This document shows, piece after piece, positions 7,436 through 13,894 of a stretch of DNA of 24,320 nt (within the stretch, counting starts at the first letter, position 1; each line of letters begins with the position of its first letter). Below the pieces are notes generated by a model, which was not told the DNA's origin, did not search any database, and saw only the letters and a program-made list of their open reading frames with translations. The stretch covers positions 3,276 to 27,595 of the forward strand of contig CAJOGH010000007.1 in NCBI GenBank assembly GCA_905233865.1, read 5' to 3'. Position numbers and translations under genes: made by a program. The DNA comes from an uncultured Atopobiaceae bacterium (GTDB lineage Bacteria; Actinomycetota; Coriobacteriia; Coriobacteriales; Atopobiaceae).

Positions 7436-8194
7436 ATGCACGCGGTGCCAACCATCGCGGACCACGCTGCCGACACCTGCGCCATCATCGTCGCAGGCGG
7501 CTCAGGCGAGCGCTTTGGGGATCCGCGCGGCAAGCAGTTTGTGGAGGTCTGCGGTCTGCCGTTACTGTGCTGGTCGCTCCTTGCCTTTGACGCCGCTCCC
7601 TGTGTGGCCCAGATTGTCGTGGTCGCGCCTGTCGGCGAGGACGAGCTCAAGAGCTGTGCCATCGACATCCTGCCGCTCATGAAGCCCGTCGTGGTCGCCC
7701 CCTCCGGCGAGACGCGCCAGGACTCGGTCCGTCACGGCCTGGCCGCAAGTGACGAGACCCTTCCCTTCGTGGCCATCCACGACGGGGCACGTCCGCTCAT
7801 CCTGCCCTCGTCCATAGACGCCACCGTGCGTGCCCTGCGTGATGACGACACGCTTGACGGCACGGTCGCCGCATGCCCCGCCATCGACACGCTCAAGATC
7901 GTCAATGGCGACATCATTGAGTCCACGCCCGATCGCTCAAGGTTCTGGATGGTCCAGACGCCGCAGGTCTTCCGCTCGTCCTCCGTCGCGTCGGCACACT
8001 CCCGCGCTGTGGAGGAGGGCTTCATAGGCACTGACGATGCCAGCCTCGTGGAGCGCATCGGCGGCCGCGTGCGCTGCGTGGCCGTTGCCCGTGACAACAT
8101 CAAGGTAACGGTGCCTGAGGACCTCACGCCGGTTCGCGCCATCCTGGAGCAGCGCATAGCGGATGCCGCCTGCGCAGGAGGTGCCGAGTCATGA
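7436..8194 (+). CDS. ispD: 2-C-methyl-D-erythritol 4-phosphate cytidylyltransferase IspD
   Basis: A 252-residue cytoplasmic enzyme of the MEP pathway that couples methylerythritol 4-phosphate to CTP, giving CDP-ME and pyrophosphate. Seen motifs: the nucleotide loop IIVAGGSGERFG with the GKQF lysine, the HDGARPLI motif, QTPQVFR, and TDDASLVE followed by DNIKVTVPED near the C-terminus. The start is uncertain: ATG 7436 has only a weak ribosome site, whereas GTG 7406 overlaps the disA stop as GTGA and would add ten residues; either fits translational coupling. Its stop overlaps the ispF start (ATGA), so IspD and IspF are made together. The fused IspDF form of some proteobacteria is not present here. 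Confidence 0.95.
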   Translation: MHAVPTIADHAADTCAIIVAGGSGERFGDPRGKQFVEVCGLPLLCWSLLAFDAAPCVAQIVVVAPVGEDELKSCAIDILPLMKPVVVAPSGETRQDSVRHGLAASDETLPFVAIHDGARPLILPSSIDATVRALRDDDTLDGTVAACPAIDTLKIVNGDIIESTPDRSRFWMVQTPQVFRSSSVASAHSRAVEEGFIGTDDASLVERIGGRVRCVAVARDNIKVTVPEDLTPVRAILEQRIADAACAGGAES

Positions 8195-8667
8195 TGCGCA
8201 TAGGTCACGGCTTTGACGTCCACGGCTTTGCCCCTGGGCGCAAGCTCATCCTGGGCGGCGTCGACATCCCGCACGAGGTGGGCTTGGACGGGCACTCTGA
8301 TGCTGACGTCCTGGCGCATGCCATCATGGACGCCCTGCTGGGCGCCCTTCGTGCCGGTGACATCGGCCAGCTCTTCCCCGACACCGACCCCGCCTACGAG
8401 GGCGCGGACTCGCTCAAGCTCCTTGAGCAGGTTGCCGCCCTCGTGCGTGAGCGGGGCTTTGAGATAGTCGACGTCGACTCCACCATCGCGGCCCAGGCCC
8501 CGCGCATGGCGCCTCACATCGATGCCATGAGGGACAACCTCGCACGCGCGATGCTCTTGTCGCCAGACCAGGTGGGCGTCAAGGCCACGACCACCGAACA
8601 CCTGGGCTTCGTGGGGCGCCGGGAGGGCATCGCCGCCTGGGCCGTCTGTCTCATCCAAGCGGTATAG
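8191..8667 (+). CDS. ispF: 2-C-methyl-D-erythritol 2,4-cyclodiphosphate synthase IspF
   Basis: A 158-residue trimeric enzyme that converts CDP-ME 2-phosphate to MEcPP and CMP, two steps after IspD in isoprenoid synthesis. The metal site is visible: Asp9 and His11 in RIGHGFDVHGF and His43 in ADVLAHAIMDALLGA. The C-terminal ATTTEHLGFVGRREGIAAWAVCL is the usual CMP-binding end. Two adjacent ATGs exist; 8191 is preferred because AGGAGGT (8176-8182) is 8 bases away and it gives the 4-base overlap with ispD, whereas 8194 would match the more usual MRIGHG start. IspE is not in the window. Confidence 0.97.
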   Translation: MMRIGHGFDVHGFAPGRKLILGGVDIPHEVGLDGHSDADVLAHAIMDALLGALRAGDIGQLFPDTDPAYEGADSLKLLEQVAALVRERGFEIVDVDSTIAAQAPRMAPHIDAMRDNLARAMLLSPDQVGVKATTTEHLGFVGRREGIAAWAVCLIQAV

Positions 8668-8702
8668 TCATCTCGCTCGTTTTGTTTGACCAAGGAGAAC
8701 CA

Positions 8703-10178
8703 ATGCTCATCTACAACTCGCAGACGCACAAGAAGCAGGAGCTTGCGCCCATCGAGGAGGGCAAGATTCGCATGTACGTGTGCGGACCGACCGTCTATGA
8801 CCAGATCCACATAGGCAACGCGCGTACCTTCCTGTCTTTTGACGTCATCCGCCGCTACCTTATGTACAAGGGCTATCAGGTCACCTTTGCGCAGAACCTT
8901 ACCGACGTGGATGACAAGATCATCAACCGCGCCAACGAGACGGGCACCACGGCAGACGCAGTCGCCGAGGAGTTTTCCGCTGCCTTCATCGAGCAGATGC
9001 GCCGCTTTAACGTCCTTGACCCCGACATCCGCCCGCGCGCGACGCAGGAGATCGAGGCCATGATCGACATGATCTCGGGGCTTATCGACAAGAACCACGC
9101 GTATGCGGTGGAGAACGGCGACGTGTACTTCTCGGTGCGCTCCGACAACCACTACGGCGTGCTGTCCGGCCGCGACCTGGACCAGCTCATGGCCGGCGCG
9201 CGCGTGGAGGAGAACGACCTCAAGCGCGACCCCTTTGACTTTGCCCTGTGGAAGGCCGCCAAGCCCGGCGAGCCCAGCTGGCCCAGCCCCTGGGGCGACG
9301 GCCGCCCCGGCTGGCACACCGAGTGCTGCGCGATGATTCATCGCTACCTGGGCACGCCCATCGACATCCACGGCGGTGGAGCCGACCTGATCTTCCCGCA
9401 CCACGAGAACGAGGTCGCGCAGTGCATGTGCAACTGGAACACGGCGCTGGCCAACGTGTGGATGCACACGGGCATGCTGCGCGTGGACGGCGACAAGATG
9501 TCAAAGAGCCTGGGCAACTTTTACACGCTCAAGGAGGTCCTGGACTCCTATGACGCCGACGCGGTGCGCCTGCTCATGCTCCAGACCCACTACCGCACGC
9601 CTCTCGACTTCTCCTACGAGCGCCTTGACGGTGCCGTGGGCACGCTCGAGCGCTTGAACACCTGCGTGCAAAACCTGCGCTGGGCTGCGGAGCGCACCTC
9701 CAGCGAGCAGCGCGCCCTGGACGACACCGACCGCACCCTAGCCGAGGTCATCGATCAGACGAGGGCGGAGTTCGTGCGCTCCATGGACGACGACTTTAAC
9801 ACCGCGGGCGCGCTGGCCGCGCTGTTCCAGCTCGTGACCGCGGCCAACACCTACCTGGACCAGACGAGCTCGTCCGTCGCGTGCTCGGTGGCCGTGCGTG
9901 CCGCCGACACCCTCGTGGAGCTCTGCGACGTGCTGGGTATTTGCGTGGGAACCTCGGGCGACGAGCTGCCCGAGGGGCTGGTGGGCCTTGCGGCTGAGCT
10001 CGTGGGCTTTGACGGCACGGACGCTGGCGAGGCCGCGACCGTGCTGCTGGAGGCCCGCGGCGAGGCGCGTGCCAACAAGGACTGGGGTCGCGCCGACGCC
10101 ATCAGGGACGGCATCGCCGCCCTGGGCCTGGCAATCGAGGACACGCCTGCCGGTGCGCGCCTGCGCGCCCAGGACTAG
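8703..10178 (+). CDS. cysS: Cysteinyl-tRNA synthetase
   Basis: A 491-residue class I aminoacyl-tRNA synthetase that charges tRNA-Cys. Seen motifs: the zinc ligand Cys27 in RMYVCGPTVYD, HIGN at 36-39, GWHTECCAM and HHENEVAQ carrying the other zinc ligands, and KMSKS at 265-269. The C-terminal DALR and anticodon-binding region ends with RADAIRDGIAALGLAIEDTPAGAR, typical of CysS rather than of the mycothiol ligase MshC. AAGGAG lies just before ATG 8703. It starts 35 bases after ispF, so it belongs to the same transcript. In Bacillus, gltX and cysE stand between ispF and cysS; they are absent here. Confidence 0.97.
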   Translation: MLIYNSQTHKKQELAPIEEGKIRMYVCGPTVYDQIHIGNARTFLSFDVIRRYLMYKGYQVTFAQNLTDVDDKIINRANETGTTADAVAEEFSAAFIEQMRRFNVLDPDIRPRATQEIEAMIDMISGLIDKNHAYAVENGDVYFSVRSDNHYGVLSGRDLDQLMAGARVEENDLKRDPFDFALWKAAKPGEPSWPSPWGDGRPGWHTECCAMIHRYLGTPIDIHGGGADLIFPHHENEVAQCMCNWNTALANVWMHTGMLRVDGDKMSKSLGNFYTLKEVLDSYDADAVRLLMLQTHYRTPLDFSYERLDGAVGTLERLNTCVQNLRWAAERTSSEQRALDDTDRTLAEVIDQTRAEFVRSMDDDFNTAGALAALFQLVTAANTYLDQTSSSVACSVAVRAADTLVELCDVLGICVGTSGDELPEGLVGLAAELVGFDGTDAGEAATVLLEARGEARANKDWGRADAIRDGIAALGLAIEDTPAGARLRAQD

Positions 10179-10192
10179 TGGGGGAGAGACAC

Positions 10193-11119
10193 ATGGCTAA
10201 GTCTGACAGGGGCCGCGTGACCGGTCCGGGCCGCGCCGGAAAGATCGGCGCCTCGCTCGAGCACGGCCGGGGAGCCGGCAAGAAGCGTGGCCGCGCCCAG
10301 GGCAAGGGGCAGCGCCCGGGTCCCGGTCGCGGGTTTGACCGTGACCGCAGGCCGCGTCCGCAGGGACGCGGAGGTGCCGGCGTCATCGAGGGGCGCCGGG
10401 CCGTTGCCGAGGCGCTCGCTGCCGGCGTGCCACTCAAGCGCGCCTTTGTGGCTGCCTCTGCCACGGGGCGTGACCCCAAGCTCACCGGTCTTGTCGGCGA
10501 GCTCGAGGCTGCCGGCGTCACGGTTGACGAGGTGCCGCGCGAGCGCCTGGACCAACTCTCCAGCCACGGTGCCCACCAGGGCATCGTCGTGCGCACCGCT
10601 CCCTTTGAGTACGCGTCTTTGGCTGACGTCATCAAGGCGTCCGGCACCGGAGACGCGCTTGTGGTCCTCCTTGACCACGTGACCGACGAGGGCAACTTTG
10701 GCGCCATCGTCCGGAGTGCCGAGATCGTGGGTGCCACGGGCGTCGTGGTGCCTAAGGCCCGTTCCGCCCGTGTGGGCGCCGGTGCCTACAAGACCTCTGC
10801 CGGGGCCGTCATGCACCTGCCCATCGCGCAGGTGCCCAACATGGCTAGCGCCATCGACGAGCTCAAGGCCGCAGGCTTTTGGGTGGGCGGTGCCACCGAG
10901 CATGCCACCGACCTTGCCTGGGACGCCCCACTTGAGGGTCGCGTCGCCCTGGTCATGGGCTCGGAGGGCGAGGGCATCTCGCGACTCGTGCTCTCCAAGT
11001 GCGACTTCACCTGCAAGCTGCCCCAGCGCGGCACTATCGAGAGCCTCAACGTGGCGCAGGCCTGCACGGTCCTGTGCTACGAGTGGCTGCGTCGCTCCAC
11101 GCAAGCCGCGGAGGACTAG
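10193..11119 (+). CDS. rlmB: 23S rRNA (guanosine-2'-O)-methyltransferase RlmB (TrmH/SpoU family)
   Basis: A 308-residue SPOUT-knot methyltransferase, expected to use SAM to methylate the ribose of a 23S rRNA guanosine (G2251 in E. coli numbering). Residues 1-62 are a Gly/Arg-rich basic extension (for example KKRGRAQGKGQRPGPGRGF), probably disordered and RNA-binding. The SpoU substrate-binding domain starts at GVIEGRRAVAEAL. The three SPOUT motifs follow: NFGAIVRSAE with N168, MGSEGEGIS at about 255-263, and SLNVAQA with N286. GGGGGAGAG precedes ATG 10193, 14 bases after cysS. In Bacillus the mini-RNase III gene mrnC lies between these two genes; here it is missing. The exact target nucleotide is inferred from the family. 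Confidence 0.92.
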   Translation: MAKSDRGRVTGPGRAGKIGASLEHGRGAGKKRGRAQGKGQRPGPGRGFDRDRRPRPQGRGGAGVIEGRRAVAEALAAGVPLKRAFVAASATGRDPKLTGLVGELEAAGVTVDEVPRERLDQLSSHGAHQGIVVRTAPFEYASLADVIKASGTGDALVVLLDHVTDEGNFGAIVRSAEIVGATGVVVPKARSARVGAGAYKTSAGAVMHLPIAQVPNMASAIDELKAAGFWVGGATEHATDLAWDAPLEGRVALVMGSEGEGISRLVLSKCDFTCKLPQRGTIESLNVAQACTVLCYEWLRRSTQAAED

Positions 11120-11120
11120 G

Positions 11121-11663
11121 ATGGCCAAGGCACTGCCGCTGCTGGTCGTGGACGGCTACAACGTCATCCATGCCACGCCCCGCTATGAGCAGCTTGTTGA
11201 CGACGGCCCCCGCGGTCGCGGTGACGGCGACCCCTTTGACCGTGCCCGCGAGGCACTCCTGGCCGACGTCGCTGCCGCCGCGCTCCATCGCTTTGAGCCC
11301 GTCATCGTCTTTGACGGCGCGGGAAACCTCTCGCCGGACCGCCCCAACCTCACGCGGGGTGGCGTCAAGACCATCTTTAGCGCGACGGGGGAGAGCGCCG
11401 ACACCGTCATCGAGCGTCTGGTGAGCGAGGCGAGGCGCCAGGAGCGCGAGGTCACGCTCGTCACGTCCGACACGACCATCCGCGCCACGGTGGGAGGCCT
11501 TCCCATCACGGCAGTCTCCAGCGCGTTTTTGGCCTCGACCTTTGAGACGATAGACCACGAGCTTGACGTGGCCCGCGAGGAGCGCAGCCACGCGCGCATG
11601 ACGATAGAGGACCGGCTGAGTCCCGAGCAGCGCGCCAAGCTCAACAAGATGCTCGGTCGGTAG
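11121..11663 (+). CDS. YacP/Rae1-type NYN domain endoribonuclease
   Basis: A 180-residue PIN-like protein of the NYN (YacP) family. Bacillus Rae1, the characterised relative, cuts mRNAs in the ribosomal A site. Acidic residues expected at the metal centre are visible: Asp11 in LLVVDGYNVIH, the Asp of IVFDGAG, the ESADTVIERL motif, and the Asp of TLVTSDTTIR. The C-terminus is a charged helix that ends RAKLNKMLGR. Its ATG is one base past the rlmB stop (TAGG-ATG), so the pair is translationally coupled, the same rlmB-rae1 order as in Bacillus. The biochemical role in this organism is inferred from family and position. Confidence 0.88.
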   Translation: MAKALPLLVVDGYNVIHATPRYEQLVDDGPRGRGDGDPFDRAREALLADVAAAALHRFEPVIVFDGAGNLSPDRPNLTRGGVKTIFSATGESADTVIERLVSEARRQEREVTLVTSDTTIRATVGGLPITAVSSAFLASTFETIDHELDVAREERSHARMTIEDRLSPEQRAKLNKMLGR

Positions 11664-11725
11664 CGCGCGTCGCGAATGTAATCAGTGGAATACAGGCGCG
11701 GGCCATGAGGGCTCGTGCGTGTAGA

Positions 11726-11748
11726 GTAGGTATGCCTACGTCGTAGGC
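11726..11748. promoter_or_regulatory. Alternating GTAGG / CCTAC / GTAGG palindrome upstream of the zinc-ribbon gene
   Basis: GTAGG (11726-11730), CCTAC (11735-11739) and GTAGG (11743-11747) allow two mutually exclusive hairpins. The second is extended to the 7-bp arms GCCTACG and CGTAGGC (11734-11748). It sits just after a TAGAGT -10-like hexamer (11722-11727), so it could be an operator near the start site or the first bases of the mRNA. Confidence 0.4.
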
Positions 11749-11781
11749 ACGAAGTTCTAGTGCAAGGAAGTGGAGTCAAAC

Positions 11782-12219
11782 ATGAACTGCCCCTATTGCG
11801 GCGCCGAGATCCTCGAGAACGCGAGCTTTTGCGTGTCGTGTGGCGCCCAGATCACCCGCGAGCCTGCCGCCCAGCCCCAGGCCCAGACCCAGACGACGGC
11901 CCCGGCCCAGCCCCAGGCACAGCCCGAGCAGCCCCAGACCACGGTCTACATCAATAACGCCCAGCCTGCCACGCCCGCGTTGTACGACAGGACCAACAGC
12001 GGTGGCCTGCTGCTTGCCGCCTTCATCCTCAACCTTCTCGCGACCATCGGCTTTGGCGTCCTCATCGTCCCGCTGGCGTGGATGATTCCCATGACGGTGC
12101 GCTCCTATGGCATCTACAAGGGCACCAAGCCCAACACGACTGGCTTTGCCGTCTGCACCCTGATCTTCCTGAACCTCATCAGTGGCATCCTCATGCTCGT
12201 TGCCGGCACCGAGGACTAA
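11782..12219 (+). CDS. Zinc-ribbon membrane protein
   Basis: A 145-residue protein of unknown function. The first 25 residues form a rubredoxin-type zinc ribbon with two knuckles, CPYC and CVSC, spaced as in zinc_ribbon_2 domains. A Pro/Gln/Ala repeat linker (about 30-60, PQAQTQTTAPAQPQ type) follows, then two hydrophobic segments (LLLAAFILNLLATIGFGVLI and TGFAVCTLIFLNLISGILML), so the ribbon is presumably tethered to the inner face of the membrane. ATG 11782 is used because GTGGAG lies 6 bases before it and the ribbon starts at once; GTG 11770 would add four residues. Proteins of this build are common in Coriobacteriia and Clostridia and often sit near envelope genes; no partner is evident. 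Confidence 0.85.
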   Translation: MNCPYCGAEILENASFCVSCGAQITREPAAQPQAQTQTTAPAQPQAQPEQPQTTVYINNAQPATPALYDRTNSGGLLLAAFILNLLATIGFGVLIVPLAWMIPMTVRSYGIYKGTKPNTTGFAVCTLIFLNLISGILMLVAGTED

Positions 12220-12293
12220 CTGAGACAGGCCATGTCCCGCCTGAGGACGGCATGACAGCCTCGCGGTCCCAAGTTCCACATACGCAAGGCCCT

Positions 12294-12324
12294 GGCGCCC
12301 GTCACCCTAGTGGTGTCGGGCGCC
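12294..12324 (+). terminator. Hairpin downstream of the zinc-ribbon gene
   Basis: GGCGCCCG (12294-12301) and CGGGCGCC (12317-12324) enclose CACC/GGTG and a CTAGT loop, with one T-T mismatch: 12 pairs in all. There is no T run after it, so it is a probable but not certain transcript end. Confidence 0.45.
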
Positions 12325-12363
12325 ATTGCATGGGGAATGAGCGACCGTCCCGCCCCGCATGAC

Positions 12364-12606
12364 GCCATCCCAGAGCGTCATCTCGTGCATTTGGGCTCGT
12401 TCTCGTTCCAAGTTACCCGCCAGGGTGGCAAAACTGCTCCTACTTCATGCTCTTCTCGCCATGCCGATAAGAGCGCAAGGCTGTGACCTTGTCTTTTATG
12501 AACAGACGGGCAGAGCGGCACCCGGGAAAGGGCGGAAAACGCCACCCTGGAGCGTTATATGGAACGGCGGAGGGCCGTTTTGCACGTAACGACGCTCTGG
12601 GGTGGC
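12364..12606. repeat. Large imperfect inverted repeat in the 12220-12764 spacer
   Basis: The 545-bp spacer between the zinc-ribbon and DUF5684-like genes holds no believable gene. Bases 12364-12440 and the reverse complement of 12530-12606 align without gaps at about 70-75 percent identity. Matching blocks are 12364-12379 with 12591-12606 (15 of 16), 12404-12410 with 12560-12566 (perfect), and 12420-12429 with 12541-12550 (perfect); each pair of coordinates sums to 24970, which proves collinearity. In the centre, GCTCTTCTCGCC (12449-12460) and GCCGATAAGAGC (12463-12474) form their own small hairpin and are two copies of the recurrent motif. It could be a decayed palindromic element or a long hairpin RNA. 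Confidence 0.7.
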
Positions 12607-12691
12607 AAGCTGAAAGGCGCCTTGCCTCCGTCCTTCTGGCGCGTCCGGCCGACCACTCGCCGCAACCTTCTTACTTCCTTAAAGATTTGTG

Positions 12692-12719
12692 TTGCATTTG
12701 TGGTGAGAAGTCATATACT
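12692..12719 (+). promoter_or_regulatory. Sigma-70-type promoter for the DUF5684-like gene
   Basis: TTGCAT (12692-12697) and TATACT (12714-12719) are separated by 16 bases in an AT-rich patch that stands out from the surroundings. The gene starts 45 bases downstream. Confidence 0.75.
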
Positions 12720-12764
12720 TAAGCAACCTACAAACGTAGAAGCACATACCAGAAGGGAAGGATC

Positions 12765-13259
12765 ATGAACACCACTACTACGTTGTCCAACCAGGACGCC
12801 CTCATGGCGGCCAGCGCGATGGTCGGCGCATCATTTGGCGTTTTTGTCGCAATCGCAGTTGCCATTGGCATTTTGACCATCATCGCCGACTGGAAGATCT
12901 TCACCAAGGCCGGCGAGGCGGGCTGGAAGTCCATCATCCCCGTCTACAACCTCTACGTGCAGGCCAAGATCGCGTGGAAGAACACTGCCGGCTGCTACGT
13001 CTATGCCCTTGGCCTTTTTGTCATCTCCTTGCTCGGCAGCTTCATTACCCGTACCCAAGGTGACGCTGCTCCCGTGTTCAGCATGATTCTCGTCGTGTGC
13101 TTCATCGCCTGGTGCGTCCTGCACATCCTGGTCATGATCAAGCTCTCCAAGTCCTTTGGTAAGGGCGGCGGCTTTGCCTTTGGCCTCATCGTCTTCCCGA
13201 CCATCTTCACGCTGATCCTTGGCTTTGGTAGCGCCGAGTACGAGAGTGCCCAGGACTAG
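12765..13259 (+). CDS. DUF5684-like integral membrane protein
   Basis: A 164-residue membrane protein without known function. Four hydrophobic segments are visible (SFGVFVAIAVAIGILTIIA, YVYALGLFVISLLGSF, VFSMILVVCFIAWCVLHILV, FAFGLIVFPTIFTLILGFG). Between the first two lies KIFTKAGEAGWKSIIPVYNLY, the recurrent signature of DUF5684-type proteins; after the third comes KLSKSFGKGGGFAFGL, also typical. GGAAGGA precedes the ATG and a good promoter lies 45 bases upstream, so it is probably transcribed alone. Family assignment rests on the signature only. Confidence 0.8.
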   Translation: MNTTTTLSNQDALMAASAMVGASFGVFVAIAVAIGILTIIADWKIFTKAGEAGWKSIIPVYNLYVQAKIAWKNTAGCYVYALGLFVISLLGSFITRTQGDAAPVFSMILVVCFIAWCVLHILVMIKLSKSFGKGGGFAFGLIVFPTIFTLILGFGSAEYESAQD

Positions 13260-13264
13260 TCTGG

Positions 13265-13270
13265 TAGAAT
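13265..13270 (+). promoter_or_regulatory. Extended -10 for tRNA-Thr(TGT)
   Basis: TAGAAT preceded by TG one base away (TGGTAGAAT) lies 30 bases before the tRNA. No clear -35 is visible at 16-18 bases. Confidence 0.5.
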
Positions 13271-13300
13271 GACGGACGCACGGCCGAGCCGTGTAGCTAC

Positions 13301-13375
13301 GCTGGTGTAGCTCAATGGCAGAGCCCTGGTTTTGTAAACCAGTTGTTGTGGGTTCGACTCCCTCCACCAGCTCCA
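13301..13375 (+). tRNA. tRNA-Thr (anticodon TGT)
   Basis: The acceptor arms GCTGGTG and CACCAGC pair perfectly, followed by discriminator T and an encoded CCA. The anticodon stem CTGGT/ACCAG holds the loop TTTGTAA with anticodon TGT. The T arm GTGGG-TTCGACT-CCCTC has the normal loop. This reads ACA codons and other ACN by wobble. Confidence 0.95.
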
Positions 13376-13385
13376 GCGCATCCAC

Positions 13386-13419
13386 GAGCGCCGCATGGGC
13401 TATAGCCTGTGCGGCGCTC
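13386..13419 (+). terminator. Hairpin after tRNA-Thr(TGT)
   Basis: GAGCGCCGCA (13386-13395) and TGCGGCGCTC (13410-13419) form a perfect 10-bp stem, with GGCTATAGCC self-complementary in the loop. A T-poor tail follows, so it may act as a 3'-end or processing structure rather than a strict terminator. Confidence 0.5.
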
Positions 13420-13481
13420 TACTTGTGAGCAGGCCATATGCAGGAATCGTGTTTGCGATACGCCCGGGTGCGGGGATTACG

Positions 13482-13510
13482 TTGACAAGTATTTGGCGCA
13501 GTCGTACTAT
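13482..13510 (+). promoter_or_regulatory. Strong sigma-70-type promoter before tRNA-Tyr
   Basis: TTGACA (13482-13487), a 17-base spacer and TACTAT (13505-13510). It is the best promoter in the window and probably drives tRNA-Tyr, tRNA-Thr, tRNA-Met and tuf as one transcript. Confidence 0.85.
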
Positions 13511-13556
13511 TCTTTCGCTCGCAAGGGTCAGACCTTGTGGCGCTTGAAAACAGAAT

Positions 13557-13636
13557 GGGGATGTGGCACAGCGGCAACTGCGGCGGACTGTAAATCCGCT
13601 CCTTCGGGTTCCCTGGTTCGAGTCCAGGCATCCCCA
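13557..13636 (+). tRNA. tRNA-Tyr (anticodon GTA)
   Basis: Acceptor arms GGGGATG and CATCCCC with discriminator A; the following bases are CCC, so CCA is not encoded. The anticodon stem GCGGA/TCCGC holds CTGTAAA with anticodon GTA. A short extra arm (CC-TTCG-GG) marks it as a type II tRNA, as expected for bacterial tRNA-Tyr. Confidence 0.95.
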
Positions 13637-13641
13637 CCCTC

Positions 13642-13717
13642 GCCCGTGTAGCTCAGTAGGTAGAGCACTTCGTTGGTAACGAAGAGGTCACCGGTTCAAA
13701 TCCGGTCGCGGGCTCCA
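13642..13717 (+). tRNA. tRNA-Thr (anticodon GGT)
   Basis: Acceptor arms GCCCGTG and CGCGGGC with one G-T pair, discriminator T and encoded CCA. The stem CTTCG/CGAAG holds TTGGTAA with anticodon GGT, reading ACC and ACT. It lies 5 bases after tRNA-Tyr. Confidence 0.95.
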
Positions 13718-13727
13718 TTTCAAGCTT

Positions 13728-13804
13728 GGCGGTGTAGCTCAGTTGGTCAGAGCACGCGGTTCATACCCGCGGCGTCACTGGTTCGAATCCAGTCACCGCT
13801 ACCA
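13728..13804 (+). tRNA. tRNA-Met (anticodon CAT), probably elongator
   Basis: Acceptor arms GGCGGTG and CACCGCT (first pair G-T), discriminator A and encoded CCA. The stem CGCGG/CCGCG holds TTCATAC with anticodon CAT. The initiator hallmarks (C1-A72 mismatch, three G-C pairs GGG/CCC in the anticodon stem) are absent, so it is elongator tRNA-Met; a lysidine-modified tRNA-Ile(CAT) cannot be fully excluded. Confidence 0.9.
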
Positions 13805-13812
13805 AGGCAATG

Positions 13813-13877
13813 AGCGGCACGAGTATTCGTGCCGCTTGGCATATCCATGTAAGGCGGAACGGCCGGATGGCCATTCC
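13813..13877 (+). promoter_or_regulatory. Two hairpins in the tuf leader
   Basis: AGCGGCACGA (13813-13822) and TCGTGCCGCT (13827-13836) form a perfect 10-bp stem with a GTAT loop right after tRNA-Met. GGAA-c-GGCC (13856-13864) and GGCC-a-TTCC (13869-13877) form a second stem ending 3 bases before the tuf ribosome site. The first may help separate tRNAs from the tuf mRNA; the second could modulate tuf translation. Confidence 0.5.
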
Positions 13878-13894
13878 ACGTAAGGAGGTTGGCA

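Noticed and set aside
12359..12768. Small + strand frames in the 12.2-12.76 kb spacer
   Set aside because: They lack ribosome sites, overlap one another, and their sequences follow the inverted-repeat arms; low-complexity translations with no family look.
13409..13651. 80-residue frame over the tRNA-Tyr promoter and gene
   Set aside because: It is explained by the promoter and the tRNA gene.
13728..13804. tRNA-Met as initiator tRNA
   Set aside because: The anticodon stem lacks the three consecutive G-C pairs and position 1 pairs with 72, both unlike initiator tRNA.
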